Part shown: piece after piece, positions 50,200 through 58,919 of the stretch
Position numbering within the stretch: position 1 is the first letter of the stretch
Layout of the letters: the number at the start of each line of letters is the position of its first letter
Assembly (NCBI GenBank): GCA_963663775.1
Contig: OY760624.1
Location: 620,001-684,000, forward strand
Reading direction: 5' to 3'
Origin: G963663775 sp963663775
GTDB taxonomy: Bacteria > Bacillota > Clostridia > Oscillospirales > Butyricicoccaceae
Length of the DNA stretch: 64,000 bases
Program-made: the position numbers and the translations under genes
Notes under the pieces: model-generated
What the model was told of the DNA's origin: nothing
What the model saw: the letters and a program-made list of their open reading frames with translations, nothing else
Database searches by the model: none

Positions 50200-52002
50200 T
50201 CAATAGCTCCAAGGGAAGGTATAAGTTTCGGCATTGTTGCCTTCACTGCCATTGCTGTCGCTGTTTTGCGTAGTGGTTGTGGTGGTCGTATTCGTCAAAT
50301 CATTTTCATCTGCCAAGGTGATGGTGATGTCCATGGTTTCGCCTGTGCTGATGCGATACACCGTCAGTGTCATGCTGTCGCCAGCGTTCAGTTCTTCCTT
50401 TGCCTTGTTGATTTCGTCCATGGTCTGAATGGTTTTCCCGTTCACCGCAGTGATGATATCCTTCGCCTGCAATCCCTTTGCTGCGGCATCGCTGCGGGAA
50501 TCCACTTCGGTAATCAGCACGCCCTGCGGCACGTTGTTGTATGCTGCAGTTTGCTCGCTGATATTATAGCCTGTCACGCCAATTGCAGGACGTCCCGGCA
50601 CATAGCCATAGGCAATCAGTTGGTCAACAATGTCCTTTGCCGTGTCAATCGGAATGGCAAAGCCCAAGCCTTCATAATAAGAAATACCCAGCTTTGCAGA
50701 TGTGATGCCGATAACCTGACCATGCTGATTGATGAGCGCACCGCCCGAGTTGCCGGGGTTGATGGAAGCATCGGTTTGAATCAGCGTCATGACACGGTCA
50801 TCAATCGTAATATCACGGTTAATCGCAGAAATACTGCCGGTTGTGATGGAGTTTGCCAGCTCCACGCCGCCGGGTGAGCCGATGGCATAAGCGGTTTCGC
50901 CGGCTTTCAGCTGTGCCGAATCGCCGAACTCTGCGGGCGTAAAGGCGACACCGCTTTCACTGATTTTCAGCACTGCCAAGTCGGTCTTGGTGTCCGACCC
51001 AATAATTTCTGCATTGTGCTGCATGCCGTCCGAGGTCACAATGCTCACCTTATCCGCACCCGAAATCACATGTGCATTGGTGATGACATAACCATCGGTG
51101 GTCATAATGACCCCAGAACCACTGCTCGTGCCCTGCGTGGTCAACGAAGTAGAAACAATACTCACGACCGACGGCGAAACCTTTTCATAAATCTGGTCAC
51201 CGGTCATCACACTGTCCGTGTTGCTGCTGTCCGTCGATGCTTCGCTGATGGTCAGCTTTGGTGTGTCGGCACTGACCTGCTGGGTTTCTGCCGCCGCTGT
51301 CGATTGTGCACCGCTTTGATTGCCGAGCATGCCGCCTGCAAGTGCACCGCCTGCAAAGATGGCGCAGGCTGCCACAATGCCGCCCAAAGCATACAGTACA
51401 CGTCTGCCTTTTCCGACTTTTTTCTCGCCTTTATGCTGCTTTTTGTTTTGCTCCTGCCATTCCTGATAGGTGCGATAAGCATTTGGCTGCGGCTGTGTTC
51501 CCGTGTCGCCCATGCGCACAGGCGTTTGATACGGGGTGCGTGGCACGGCTTTGTTCCAACCGTCCTGCGGGGTATCCCATTGCGATGTCGGCGGCTGTGT
51601 GTTCCAACCATTTTGCGGTGCACCTGCGTCTGCGGTATGGTTCGGCTGCGTGTTCCAGCCCTCCTGTGCTTCGCCTGGGGTGTCTACGCCCGCGCTGTTC
51701 CAACCATTCTGCGGCGCACCTGCGTCTGGGCTACGGTTCGGCTGTGTGTTCCAACCGTCCTGCGCATCGCTAGGGGTGTCTACGCCAGCGCTGTTCCAGC
51801 CATTCTGCGGCGCATCCGGTGTGCTGGATGCCGTGCTGTTCCAACCGCTTTGCGGCGTGTCCTGACCGCTGGAGGCTGCCGTATTCCAGCCTTCCTGTGT
51901 ATCTCCCGTCACATGGTCTTGATTTTGCGGCTTACCAAATATATGATGTACGGTATCATTTTGCTGCGGATAACCGCTTCCGTTTTGATTTTTCTCATCC
52001 AT
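50200..52002 (-). CDS. htrA: HtrA/DegP-like membrane serine protease with N-terminal GWN repeats
   Basis: A 600-residue protease: a long cytoplasmic N-terminal region (1-200), one membrane helix (about 202-226), an extracytoplasmic trypsin-like domain and a PDZ domain (about 465-560). The triad is H311 (NAHVI), D341 (TDLAVLK) and S419 (NPGNSGGAL). Residues 36-150 carry eight copies of Q-x-G-W-N spaced 15-17 residues apart, within Pro/Ser/Asp-rich linkers. The usual Firmicutes HtrA has a much shorter cytoplasmic tail. The ATG follows AAAGGA at 11 bases. It lies 98 bases after the sensor kinase gene, suggesting a CssRS-HtrA-like envelope-stress module. Confidence 0.92.
   Translation of the reverse strand: MDEKNQNGSGYPQQNDTVHHIFGKPQNQDHVTGDTQEGWNTAASSGQDTPQSGWNSTASSTPDAPQNGWNSAGVDTPSDAQDGWNTQPNRSPDAGAPQNGWNSAGVDTPGEAQEGWNTQPNHTADAGAPQNGWNTQPPTSQWDTPQDGWNKAVPRTPYQTPVRMGDTGTQPQPNAYRTYQEWQEQNKKQHKGEKKVGKGRRVLYALGGIVAACAIFAGGALAGGMLGNQSGAQSTAAAETQQVSADTPKLTISEASTDSSNTDSVMTGDQIYEKVSPSVVSIVSTSLTTQGTSSGSGVIMTTDGYVITNAHVISGADKVSIVTSDGMQHNAEIIGSDTKTDLAVLKISESGVAFTPAEFGDSAQLKAGETAYAIGSPGGVELANSITTGSISAINRDITIDDRVMTLIQTDASINPGNSGGALINQHGQVIGITSAKLGISYYEGLGFAIPIDTAKDIVDQLIAYGYVPGRPAIGVTGYNISEQTAAYNNVPQGVLITEVDSRSDAAAKGLQAKDIITAVNGKTIQTMDEINKAKEELNAGDSMTLTVYRISTGETMDITITLADENDLTNTTTTTTTQNSDSNGSEGNNAETYTFPWSY
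51553..51897 (-). repeat. eight-copy GWN coding repeat in htrA
   Basis: The repeats code for QEGWN, QSGWN, QNGWN, QDGWN, QNGWN, QEGWN, QNGWN and QDGWN at residues 36-150 of HtrA. Spacing is mostly 15 residues (45 bases), with 16-17 in three gaps. The DNA copies are similar but not identical, as expected for an expanded and drifting tandem array. The pair around GWNSAGVDTP is nearly duplicated. Confidence 0.85.
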
Positions 52003-52100
52003 ATCTACTCATGTCCTTTCATACGATTCAACCAGCGTTTTCATCGCTCTTTACTGTAGAACCTATTGTACTGTGCACTTGTGACAATTTTTTAATCGTA

Positions 52101-53588
52101 TTATGAATTGTTTGTAAATTCCGCATCCTCGGTGTCTGCTACTCTGCTGTTTGGCTTTTGTCGGGGTGCCAGCGGCAGCGTAAAGGAAAATTCTGTTTCA
52201 CCGCCAGAGGAACGCACCGAAATATCGCCGCCATGCAAATTGATAATATTTTTGACGATATACAGCCCCAATCCTGCGCCTGTACGGTCACGGCTGCGGG
52301 AGGGGTCTGCCTTATAGAATCGGTCAAAAATATGCGACAAATCCTCGGGGGCAATGCCGCCGCCAGTATTGGCAATCGAAAATTCACCCATATTCTGAGC
52401 GGTATGCGCATGCAGTGCCAACCGTCCGCCCTCGTCCACAAATTTTACGGCGTTGTCCACTAAATTATACACCGCACGGAACACATGGTCACGGTCACCC
52501 ATGACCATCATCTGGTCATCAAATTCTACCTCGACCTCCACATGCTTGGCGTCAATTTTCTGCTCAAAGGACAAGATAATCTGACTTGCCATTTCGGAAA
52601 AATCAAACGGTGCAGGGGTCAGCAGCAGCTCGCCGGATTGGATTTTTGCCGTGTCCAGCATACGCACCACCATGCGGCTGAGGCGATGCACCTCCTCTGA
52701 AATCACATGCAGATATTTTTCGTGCTGCTCCTGTGGAATCGTGCCATCCAGCATGCCGTCCACAAAGCCGCCGATGGTCGTCATCGGTGTTTTAAATTCA
52801 TGCGAAACATTGCCGATAAACCCACGGGTAAGCTCCTCCAGCTGCTCTAAACCACTCGCCATATGGTTAAAAGAACCCGCCAGTTCGTCAATCTCTTGGC
52901 AGTGATTGTCCTGCGGCACACGCACCGAAAAATCACCGTTTGCAAAGGCCCTCGCCGCCCCCGCCATCGTTTTCAGCGGACGTGTCATGCGTGCAGAGGT
53001 CATATAGGTCATAATCAGGATGCCAATCAGCGCAGATGCCACAATAATCACGAAGATGCGGCTGACATGGCTCAGTATCCCCACCGTGGTCTGCAAATTC
53101 ATGTTCACAAACACCAGTGCGCACACATTCCCCTGCGAATCCACACATCGTGTGCCGACCACATAGTTCGTATCCGGCAAAATATTGCCCAATGTGCCAA
53201 TCTCTCCATAATACCCCATGGTGGAAATCTGCCGCACAATGGAGGTTGCCACCTGTCCGCCGTGGTCCACCGAAACGGCAGAATCGTCCGCTGCAATGCA
53301 GATGTTGCCGTCTGGATCGGTAATCATAATTTCCACCTGCACATCCCGTGCCATGCGAATCAAAGAAATTTGATACAGCGTGTCAATTTGTGTTGAATAA
53401 TTTTCCAATACCGTGACCGTTTGCTCAGCAACGGTATTGGCGGTCTGTTTGATTTGCTCCTTTTTCTCCTGCAAGGAATACATGCCAATCTGGCGGAGAA
53501 ACACCGCCCCTGCAATCAGCAATGCCACCAACAGAATCGCCGCATAGGACACAAAGCTGCGGGCAAAAAAACTGGTTTTTCGCATCAT
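52101..53588 (-). CDS. HAMP-containing sensor histidine kinase
   Basis: A 495-residue membrane kinase: helix 1 at about residues 12-31, an extracytoplasmic sensor region of about 140 residues, helix 2 at about 176-198, a HAMP domain, then the dimerisation helix with phosphorylated H273 (NVSHEFKTP). The ATPase boxes are NLVDNAVKF (N), IFDRFYKAD (F) and GAGLGLYIVKNI (G). The ATG at 53588 follows AAAGGA at 8 bases. It starts four bases after the response regulator stop and precedes htrA, so it probably senses envelope or secretion stress. Confidence 0.93.
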   Translation of the reverse strand: MMRKTSFFARSFVSYAAILLVALLIAGAVFLRQIGMYSLQEKKEQIKQTANTVAEQTVTVLENYSTQIDTLYQISLIRMARDVQVEIMITDPDGNICIAADDSAVSVDHGGQVATSIVRQISTMGYYGEIGTLGNILPDTNYVVGTRCVDSQGNVCALVFVNMNLQTTVGILSHVSRIFVIIVASALIGILIMTYMTSARMTRPLKTMAGAARAFANGDFSVRVPQDNHCQEIDELAGSFNHMASGLEQLEELTRGFIGNVSHEFKTPMTTIGGFVDGMLDGTIPQEQHEKYLHVISEEVHRLSRMVVRMLDTAKIQSGELLLTPAPFDFSEMASQIILSFEQKIDAKHVEVEVEFDDQMMVMGDRDHVFRAVYNLVDNAVKFVDEGGRLALHAHTAQNMGEFSIANTGGGIAPEDLSHIFDRFYKADPSRSRDRTGAGLGLYIVKNIINLHGGDISVRSSGGETEFSFTLPLAPRQKPNSRVADTEDAEFTNNS

Positions 53589-53592
53589 AGGC

Positions 53593-54270
53593 TCAATCCT
53601 TTGTTTCAAACTTGTAGCCGACACCCCACACGGTTTTCAGCTCCCACTTGTCGCTGACACCTTCCAGCTTTTCCCGCAGACGCTTGACATGCACATCCAC
53701 CGTGCGGGTATCGCCAAAATAATCAAATCCCCAGACTTCATCCAGCAGTTGGGCACGAGTGAACACACGATTGGGACTTTGCGCCAAAAAATACAGCAGT
53801 TCAATTTCTTTGGGCGGCGCATCCACACGCTTGCCATGCACCACCAAATCATATGCCTGCTTATCTACCACCAGATTTTCATAGGCAATTTTTCCATCAT
53901 CATCGGGCGCAAATCGGCGAAACACTGCCCGAATGCGTGCAATCACCTCACGCATTTCCAAGGGTTTTACAATATAATCATCCGCCCCCATCTCCAGTCC
54001 GGACACACGGTCAGAGGTTTCTGCCTTGGCTGTCAGCATGATGATGGGCACTTTGCTTTCTTTACGCACCGCAGCGCACACCTGCCAACCGTCCATAATC
54101 GGCATCATCACATCGAGCAGCAGCATATCCGGATTTTCTTTTTTCCATTTTTGCAGACCATCCGCACCATTCGCTGCCTCTGCAACAGTAAAGCCTTCAT
54201 GCTCCAAATAAATCCGCAGCAGCTCACGGATATTTTCCTCATCTTCAACAATCAAAATTTTCTTTGCCAT
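53593..54270 (-). CDS. OmpR/PhoB-family response regulator
   Basis: A 225-residue regulator with an N-terminal receiver domain (phosphorylated D53 in LLLDVMMPIMDG, switch residues in MLTAKAE and the Lys in IVKPLEMRE) and a C-terminal winged helix (FTRAQLLDEVWGFDYFGDTRTVDVHVKRLREKL). The ATG at 54270 with an AGG-type site is preferred over a GTG nine bases upstream. First gene of the RR-kinase-htrA group. Confidence 0.93.
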   Translation of the reverse strand: MAKKILIVEDEENIRELLRIYLEHEGFTVAEAANGADGLQKWKKENPDMLLLDVMMPIMDGWQVCAAVRKESKVPIIMLTAKAETSDRVSGLEMGADDYIVKPLEMREVIARIRAVFRRFAPDDDGKIAYENLVVDKQAYDLVVHGKRVDAPPKEIELLYFLAQSPNRVFTRAQLLDEVWGFDYFGDTRTVDVHVKRLREKLEGVSDKWELKTVWGVGYKFETKD

Positions 54271-54355
54271 ATACTTCACACCTGCCGTTTTTCAAGATTG
54301 GGTTCTGTCGCTTTGTCCTGCCATGCAGGATGCCGAACAAAATATATTCTTATAT

Positions 54356-54384
54356 AGTATACACCTTGCATGCGTCCTTGTCAT
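54356..54384 (-). promoter_or_regulatory. promoter for the response regulator-kinase genes
   Basis: On the minus strand ATGACA, a 17-base spacer and TATACT lie about 85 bases upstream of the response regulator ATG. Confidence 0.55.
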
Positions 54385-54518
54385 GAACAAGCTATGAACG
54401 GATGCACGTTTATTTTTTTGCGTTGTCAAGCTTTTTTTCCGTTTGTTTTTCGTCGTTTTATCATAAAATACAAAAACAAATTAGGAAGGGTGACAATTTT
54501 TTCACAAACCTATTTCAC

Positions 54519-54546
54519 TTGACAAGCAGCTGTGGTATGATAGAAT
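54519..54546 (+). promoter_or_regulatory. promoter for oadA-oadG-BCCP-oadB
   Basis: A perfect TTGACA, a 16-base spacer and TAGAAT give a leader of about 110 bases. A TATGAT lies closer to the -35 but at too short a spacing. Confidence 0.55.
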
Positions 54547-54664
54547 TGTTGAAAAATAGGGGTCTAATCTATAGGGTGCTGTGCGGTCTGCTTCCTTGAA
54601 GCAGAAGATGCGCAATGCCTTTCCATAATGGGCTGCATGAATAGAACAGGGAGTGAAAAAACGC

Positions 54665-56044
54665 GTGAAAATCAACATCACTGAAACCGTGCTGCGCGAT
54701 GCAAACCAATCGCTCATGGCAACACGTTTACCACTTGCAGACTTCAAGGAAGCACTGGAACGCATGGATACGGCAGGATACCATTCTGTCGAATGCTGGG
54801 GCGGTGCCACCTTTGATTCCTGCCTGCGGTATCTGGGGGAAAACCCTTGGGAGCGTCTGCGTGTCATCCGCAAGCATATGAAGCATACCAAGCTGCAAAT
54901 GCTGCTGCGCGGACAAAATCTTTTGGGGTATCATCATTATTCGGACGATACCGTCCGACGCTTTGTGCGCAAAGCGATTGAAAACGGCATGGATATTCTG
55001 CGCATTTTTGATGCGCTCAATGACCTGCGCAACATCGAAACGGCTGTGGACGAGTGTCTGAAAGCGGGCGGACATGCCCAGGGCACCATTTGCTATACCA
55101 TCAGCCCTATCCATAGTCTGGAAATGTATGTGGGGCTGGGTCGCCGCATTGAAGAAATGGGCTGCAACAGTCTGTGCATTAAGGATATGGCGGGCATTAT
55201 GAGTCCGCAGGAATGCTTTGATTTGGTCAGTGCGCTGAAAAAGGAAATCAAGATTCCGGTGTTTGTGCACACCCACGCAACCTCTGGTTTGGGTGCGATG
55301 ACCTATCTCAAGGCTGCAGAAGCCGGTGCGGACGGCATCGACTGCGCAACCTCCTGCTTTGCAGGCGGCACCTCACAGCCGGCAACCGAATCCATGGTCT
55401 ACACCCTGACCCAAATGGGATTTGACTGCGGTGTGGATTTCCAAACCCTCAAAAAGGTCAATGACTTTTTTGTGCCGCTCAAGGACAAATTCATTGCCTC
55501 GGGCACGCTTGACCCGTATGTGTTGGGTATCAAGGCGGATGCACTGGTCAACCAGATTCCCGGCGGCATGCTTTCCAATCTCGTGGCGCAGCTAAAAACG
55601 CAAAATGCCATTAACCGACTGGAAGAAGTGCTTGCAGAAACCCCTCGTGTGCGCAAGGATCTTGGCTATCCGCCGCTTGTGACGCCGCTGAGCCAAATGG
55701 TGGGCGTGCAGGCAACAGTCAATGTGCTGCTGGGCGACCGCTATAAAAGCATCGGCAAGGAAATTAAGGCATATATTCGTGGCGAATACGGTACTGCCCC
55801 CGGTCCCATCGACCCTGACCTGGTGAAAAAGGTGATGGGCGTGGAAGCGCCGATTTCCGGTCGCTTTGCCGACAGCATCGCACCAGAATTTGAAGAGGCA
55901 AAGGCATATTTGGGCGACCGTGCGCAAAGCGAAGAAGATGTGCTCTCTTACATTGCGTTCCCGCAGCAAGCGGAGCAGTATTTTGCAAAACGTGAAAGCG
56001 AAAAGCCTCTGGTCGTCACCTATAGCATCAAGGAGGTACAATAA
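54665..56044 (+). CDS. oadA: oxaloacetate decarboxylase alpha subunit (carboxyltransferase)
   Basis: A 459-residue carboxyltransferase that moves CO2 from oxaloacetate (or a related acid) to biotin. The start ITETVLRDANQSLMATRL matches the HMGL-like barrel with the metal Asp. LRIFDALND, CIKDMAGI and VHTHATSGLG carry the metal His pair and biotin-site residues. The biotin domain is not fused; it is the separate gene two downstream. A GTG start at 54665 is used: AGGGAG lies about 11 bases upstream and the protein then begins at the family consensus. Confidence 0.93.
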   Translation: MKINITETVLRDANQSLMATRLPLADFKEALERMDTAGYHSVECWGGATFDSCLRYLGENPWERLRVIRKHMKHTKLQMLLRGQNLLGYHHYSDDTVRRFVRKAIENGMDILRIFDALNDLRNIETAVDECLKAGGHAQGTICYTISPIHSLEMYVGLGRRIEEMGCNSLCIKDMAGIMSPQECFDLVSALKKEIKIPVFVHTHATSGLGAMTYLKAAEAGADGIDCATSCFAGGTSQPATESMVYTLTQMGFDCGVDFQTLKKVNDFFVPLKDKFIASGTLDPYVLGIKADALVNQIPGGMLSNLVAQLKTQNAINRLEEVLAETPRVRKDLGYPPLVTPLSQMVGVQATVNVLLGDRYKSIGKEIKAYIRGEYGTAPGPIDPDLVKKVMGVEAPISGRFADSIAPEFEEAKAYLGDRAQSEEDVLSYIAFPQQAEQYFAKRESEKPLVVTYSIKEVQ

Positions 56045-56046
56045 TC

Positions 56047-56358
56047 ATGAATCTTGCGTCACTTTCCATTAACGATGCACTTCTGATTGCAGTATGTGGC
56101 TTTATCACCGTGTTTCTCATGTTGGCGTGCCTTTGGCTGATTATCGCAGTCATCTCACGCACGCTGAGCAATGTTCAGAAAATGCCGGCATCGACCGCCG
56201 CCGCACCCGTGCCTGTCAGTGCACCAACCGCTGCACCCGCACCCGTTCAGCTAACGAATGTGGATGACCTCACAGCGGCATGTATTATGGCAATTGTCAG
56301 CGACGAAACCGGTATTCCGCTGTCCGAATTGATTTTCAAACACATTAAGGCACTGTAA
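56047..56358 (+). CDS. oadG: OadG-like gamma subunit
   Basis: A 103-residue protein with one membrane helix (about residues 12-36), an Ala/Pro-rich linker and a short C-terminal segment. In Na+ pumps OadG links the alpha subunit to the membrane beta subunit. Sequence conservation in this family is low, so the call rests on size, topology and position two bases after oadA and before BCCP. Confidence 0.8.
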   Translation: MNLASLSINDALLIAVCGFITVFLMLACLWLIIAVISRTLSNVQKMPASTAAAPVPVSAPTAAPAPVQLTNVDDLTAACIMAIVSDETGIPLSELIFKHIKAL

Positions 56359-56372
56359 GGGAGATAACCAAC

Positions 56373-56741
56373 ATGAAATATATCGTAACGCTCAACGGAA
56401 AACAATATGAGGTGGAAGTCGACAAAGGGCAGGCAACCGCCGTTCTCACCGGAAACGCTCCGGCAGCTGCCGCAGCACCCGCTGCCGCACCGACTGCTGC
56501 ACCACAAGCCGCAGCTCCGGCGGCCGGCGGCAATGAAAACATCTGCTCGCCCATGCCCGGCACCATTCTTTCGGTCAAATGCTCGGTTGGTCAGGCTGTG
56601 AAAAAAGGCGATATCTTATTCATTTTAGAAGCTATGAAAATGGAAAATGAGATTTTTGCACCGCATGACGGCACTGTTTCCGCAGTTTTGGTGTCATCTG
56701 GTGCAACTGTTGAAACCGGCACAGCTTTGTGCACGCTTTAA
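56373..56741 (+). CDS. biotin carboxyl carrier protein of the decarboxylase pump
   Basis: A 122-residue biotin carrier: an N-terminal segment (MKYIVTLNGKQYEVEV), an Ala/Pro linker at about 28-52, and a biotinyl domain with the lysine K89 in EAMKMEN. It carries CO2 from the alpha subunit to the membrane decarboxylase. The ATG follows AGGGAGA. In many organisms this domain is fused to OadA; here it stands alone, as in glutaconyl- and methylmalonyl-CoA decarboxylases. Confidence 0.92.
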   Translation: MKYIVTLNGKQYEVEVDKGQATAVLTGNAPAAAAAPAAAPTAAPQAAAPAAGGNENICSPMPGTILSVKCSVGQAVKKGDILFILEAMKMENEIFAPHDGTVSAVLVSSGATVETGTALCTL

Positions 56742-56758
56742 TAAAGGAGGAGGAAATC

Positions 56759-57892
56759 ATGCAATTCTCCTTTTTAGAGGTGATTCAAAAGCTTTTGAGC
56801 GAATCCGGTTTTGCCGGACTGATTGAAAACCCACGCAATCTTGTGATGATTGTCATTGCCTGCGTCCTGCTGTATATGGGCATTGGCAAAAAATATGAAC
56901 CGCTGCTGCTTGTGCCGATTGCTTTCGGCATTCTGATGGCAAACTTTCCCTACACCGGTCTTTTGGATGACACCGGTTTGCTGCACTATTTTTATCTGGG
57001 TGTTGAAAAAGCCATTTATCCGTCCATTGTCTTCCTTGGCATCGGCGCAATGACCGACTTCGGACCGCTGATTGCACGCCCGTCCTCCTTATTGCTCGGT
57101 GCTGCCGCACAATTCGGTATTTTCACCGCATTCTTGCTGGCACTGGCACTGGGCTTCCCCAACACGGTTGCCGCAGCAATCGGTGTTATTGGTGGTGCGG
57201 ATGGTCCGACCTCCATTTTGGTTGCCAGCAAATTGGCACCCGAGTATCTTCCAGCCATTGCCATTGCCGCATATTCCTACATGGCTTTGATTCCATTGAT
57301 TCAGCCGCCTTTTATGCGTCTGATTACGACAGAAGAAGAGCGCACCATCAAAATGGAGCAGCTTCGCCCTGTTTCCAAGGTGGAAAAAATTATTTTCCCA
57401 ATTGCGGTTTCGATTTTCGTCATTCTGCTAATTCCGGATACTGCTCCGCTGATTGGCATGCTGATGCTCGGCAATCTGTTCCGTGAGTGCGGCGCAACAG
57501 ACCGTCTGTCTGACACCGCACAGAATGCATTGTGCAACATTGTCACCATCTTCCTCGGTCTTTCGGTTGGCTGCAAGGCACTTGCAGAAACCTTTTTGAC
57601 CTTTGAAACCATCAAAATCATCGTTTTGGGCTTGTTGGCATTTATGCTGTCCACCTCCGGCGGTTTGATTTTCGGCAAAATCATGTGCAGACTTTCCGGC
57701 GGTAAAATCAATCCGCTGATTGGCTCTGCGGGCGTATCCGCCGTTCCAATGGCAGCACGTGTGGCACAGGTGGAAGGACAAAAAGCAAACCCTGCAAATT
57801 TCTTGCTCATGCACGCCATGGGTCCCAATGTTGCAGGTGTTATCGGCTCTGCGGTTGCCGCAGGCTTTATGCTGAAGGTTTTCGGTGCCTAA
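56759..57892 (+). CDS. oadB: Na+-pumping decarboxylase beta subunit
   Basis: A 377-residue membrane protein with about nine to eleven helices that couples carboxybiotin decarboxylation to Na+ export. Family motifs are FLGIGAMTDFGPLIA, GVIGGADGPTSI (with the catalytic/Na+ Asp) and GSAGVSAVPMAARVAQ. The ATG at 56759 has AAAGGAGGAGG just upstream, one of the strongest ribosome sites in the window. It ends at a strong terminator. Confidence 0.95.
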   Translation: MQFSFLEVIQKLLSESGFAGLIENPRNLVMIVIACVLLYMGIGKKYEPLLLVPIAFGILMANFPYTGLLDDTGLLHYFYLGVEKAIYPSIVFLGIGAMTDFGPLIARPSSLLLGAAAQFGIFTAFLLALALGFPNTVAAAIGVIGGADGPTSILVASKLAPEYLPAIAIAAYSYMALIPLIQPPFMRLITTEEERTIKMEQLRPVSKVEKIIFPIAVSIFVILLIPDTAPLIGMLMLGNLFRECGATDRLSDTAQNALCNIVTIFLGLSVGCKALAETFLTFETIKIIVLGLLAFMLSTSGGLIFGKIMCRLSGGKINPLIGSAGVSAVPMAARVAQVEGQKANPANFLLMHAMGPNVAGVIGSAVAAGFMLKVFGA

Positions 57893-57930
57893 ACCCCATA
57901 AATCGAATATTTCCCCCTATATGATACAGC

Positions 57931-57967
57931 AAAAGGTTCTGCAGATTTGTTCTGCAGAACCTTTTTT
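57931..57967. terminator. bidirectional terminator after oadB
   Basis: A perfect stem of about 14 bp (AAAGGTTCTGCAGA with its complement, 5-base loop) is followed by T6; A4 lies on the other side. It separates oadB from the convergent flavoprotein gene. Confidence 0.92.
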
Positions 57968-57979
57968 GATACGCAATTC

Positions 57980-58855
57980 TCAACCTTTTGGTGCAGGTTT
58001 GGATTGCAGAAATGCGGCGGCATGCCTGCCCGCAACAGCACCTTCATACGCCGCTTTTATCATCTCCGACAACCCACCAACGCAATCGCCTGCGGCAAAG
58101 ACCCCTGGCACAGTCGCCGCCATCTCTGCATCCACCACCACGTGGTTGCCGCAGGTTGCCGCACCCAACTTCTTGGCAAGTGCCGCACCACTCAAAACAC
58201 CCCATGCCACCAAAACGCCATCCACTTCCAAGGGATCACCGTTTTCAAATGCGACCGCATAGACCTGGTCCTCACCAACAATCGCACGAATCTTGCGCTC
58301 GTCTGCCAAAAGCTTTGCCGGAAGCTGCAAAGGTGCCGGCAGCCCATTGGTCAGCAAGGTGACTGCACGCCCCTTTGTCAGCAAAGTGGTTGCTTCATGC
58401 AGGGCATATCTGCCACTGCCCAAAACGGCAACCCGCTGTCCGCAAGCCTGCGTTGCACTGCGTGTCATACAGTCACTAACCCCTTGCCCTTCATGCTGCA
58501 CCAATCCTTCCATGCGAGGGATTCCACAAGCTGCACCAGTTGCCAGCACAACTGCCCTCGCCGCATATTCTCCACGAGTGCCACGTGCATGAAACAGCCC
58601 GTTCTCATGCTGCATTGCCACAATTTCGTCAGAGAGCCATACAACGCCCATGCGTTCGGTCTGCCATTTCCCCGCATGCAGCAACGCTTCACGGGTCACG
58701 GGTTCTGCAAAGCCATAATACGTTTCGATTTTCTCGGTTTGTCCTGCGTTGTCGCACGCTTTGGCAACCAACGTGACGGACACCCCTGCTTGCCGTGCAT
58801 ACAATGCGGCAGATGCACCTGCCGCACCGCCGCCGATAATCAATACATCTTGCAT
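57980..58855 (-). CDS. thioredoxin-reductase-fold FAD/NAD(P) oxidoreductase without CxxC
   Basis: A 291-residue two-dinucleotide flavoprotein. The FAD motif IIGGGAAGASAALYARQAG is at the N-terminus, the NAD(P) motif VLGSGRYALHEA in the middle, and GVFAAGDCVGG near the end binds FAD. In true thioredoxin reductases a CATC/CxxC pair precedes the second nucleotide motif; here the region reads DCMTRSATQAC, so the second active cysteine position (132) is Arg. It is therefore unlikely to reduce thioredoxin by the standard route. The ATG at 58855 follows AAGGGA. The DeoR gene lies 64 bases upstream on the same strand. Confidence 0.8.
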   Translation of the reverse strand: MQDVLIIGGGAAGASAALYARQAGVSVTLVAKACDNAGQTEKIETYYGFAEPVTREALLHAGKWQTERMGVVWLSDEIVAMQHENGLFHARGTRGEYAARAVVLATGAACGIPRMEGLVQHEGQGVSDCMTRSATQACGQRVAVLGSGRYALHEATTLLTKGRAVTLLTNGLPAPLQLPAKLLADERKIRAIVGEDQVYAVAFENGDPLEVDGVLVAWGVLSGAALAKKLGAATCGNHVVVDAEMAATVPGVFAAGDCVGGLSEMIKAAYEGAVAGRHAAAFLQSKPAPKG

Positions 58856-58919
58856 CCGAATCCCTTCCCTTCTGCTGTGACCTCCTAACAATTCCTAAAA
58901 TAACGTTCTGATTGTGGTA

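Larger units (their letters stand above)
54271..54664. other. divergent control region between the two-component operon and oadA
   Basis: This 394-base AT-rich interval has no gene. It holds promoters for both directions and a leader of about 115 bases before oadA. The leader contains a perfect 7-bp hairpin (CTGCTTC and GAAGCAG, 3-base loop) at 54588-54604 and flanking TGCG/CGCA blocks. I cannot assign it to a known riboswitch. No terminator is seen between it and oadA. Confidence 0.5.

Noticed and set aside
51016..52059. A 347-residue open frame antisense to htrA with repeated Cys-containing units.
   Set aside because: Its repeats are the reverse complement of the GWN coding repeats of htrA. 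It has no ribosome site or family resemblance, and htrA is certain.
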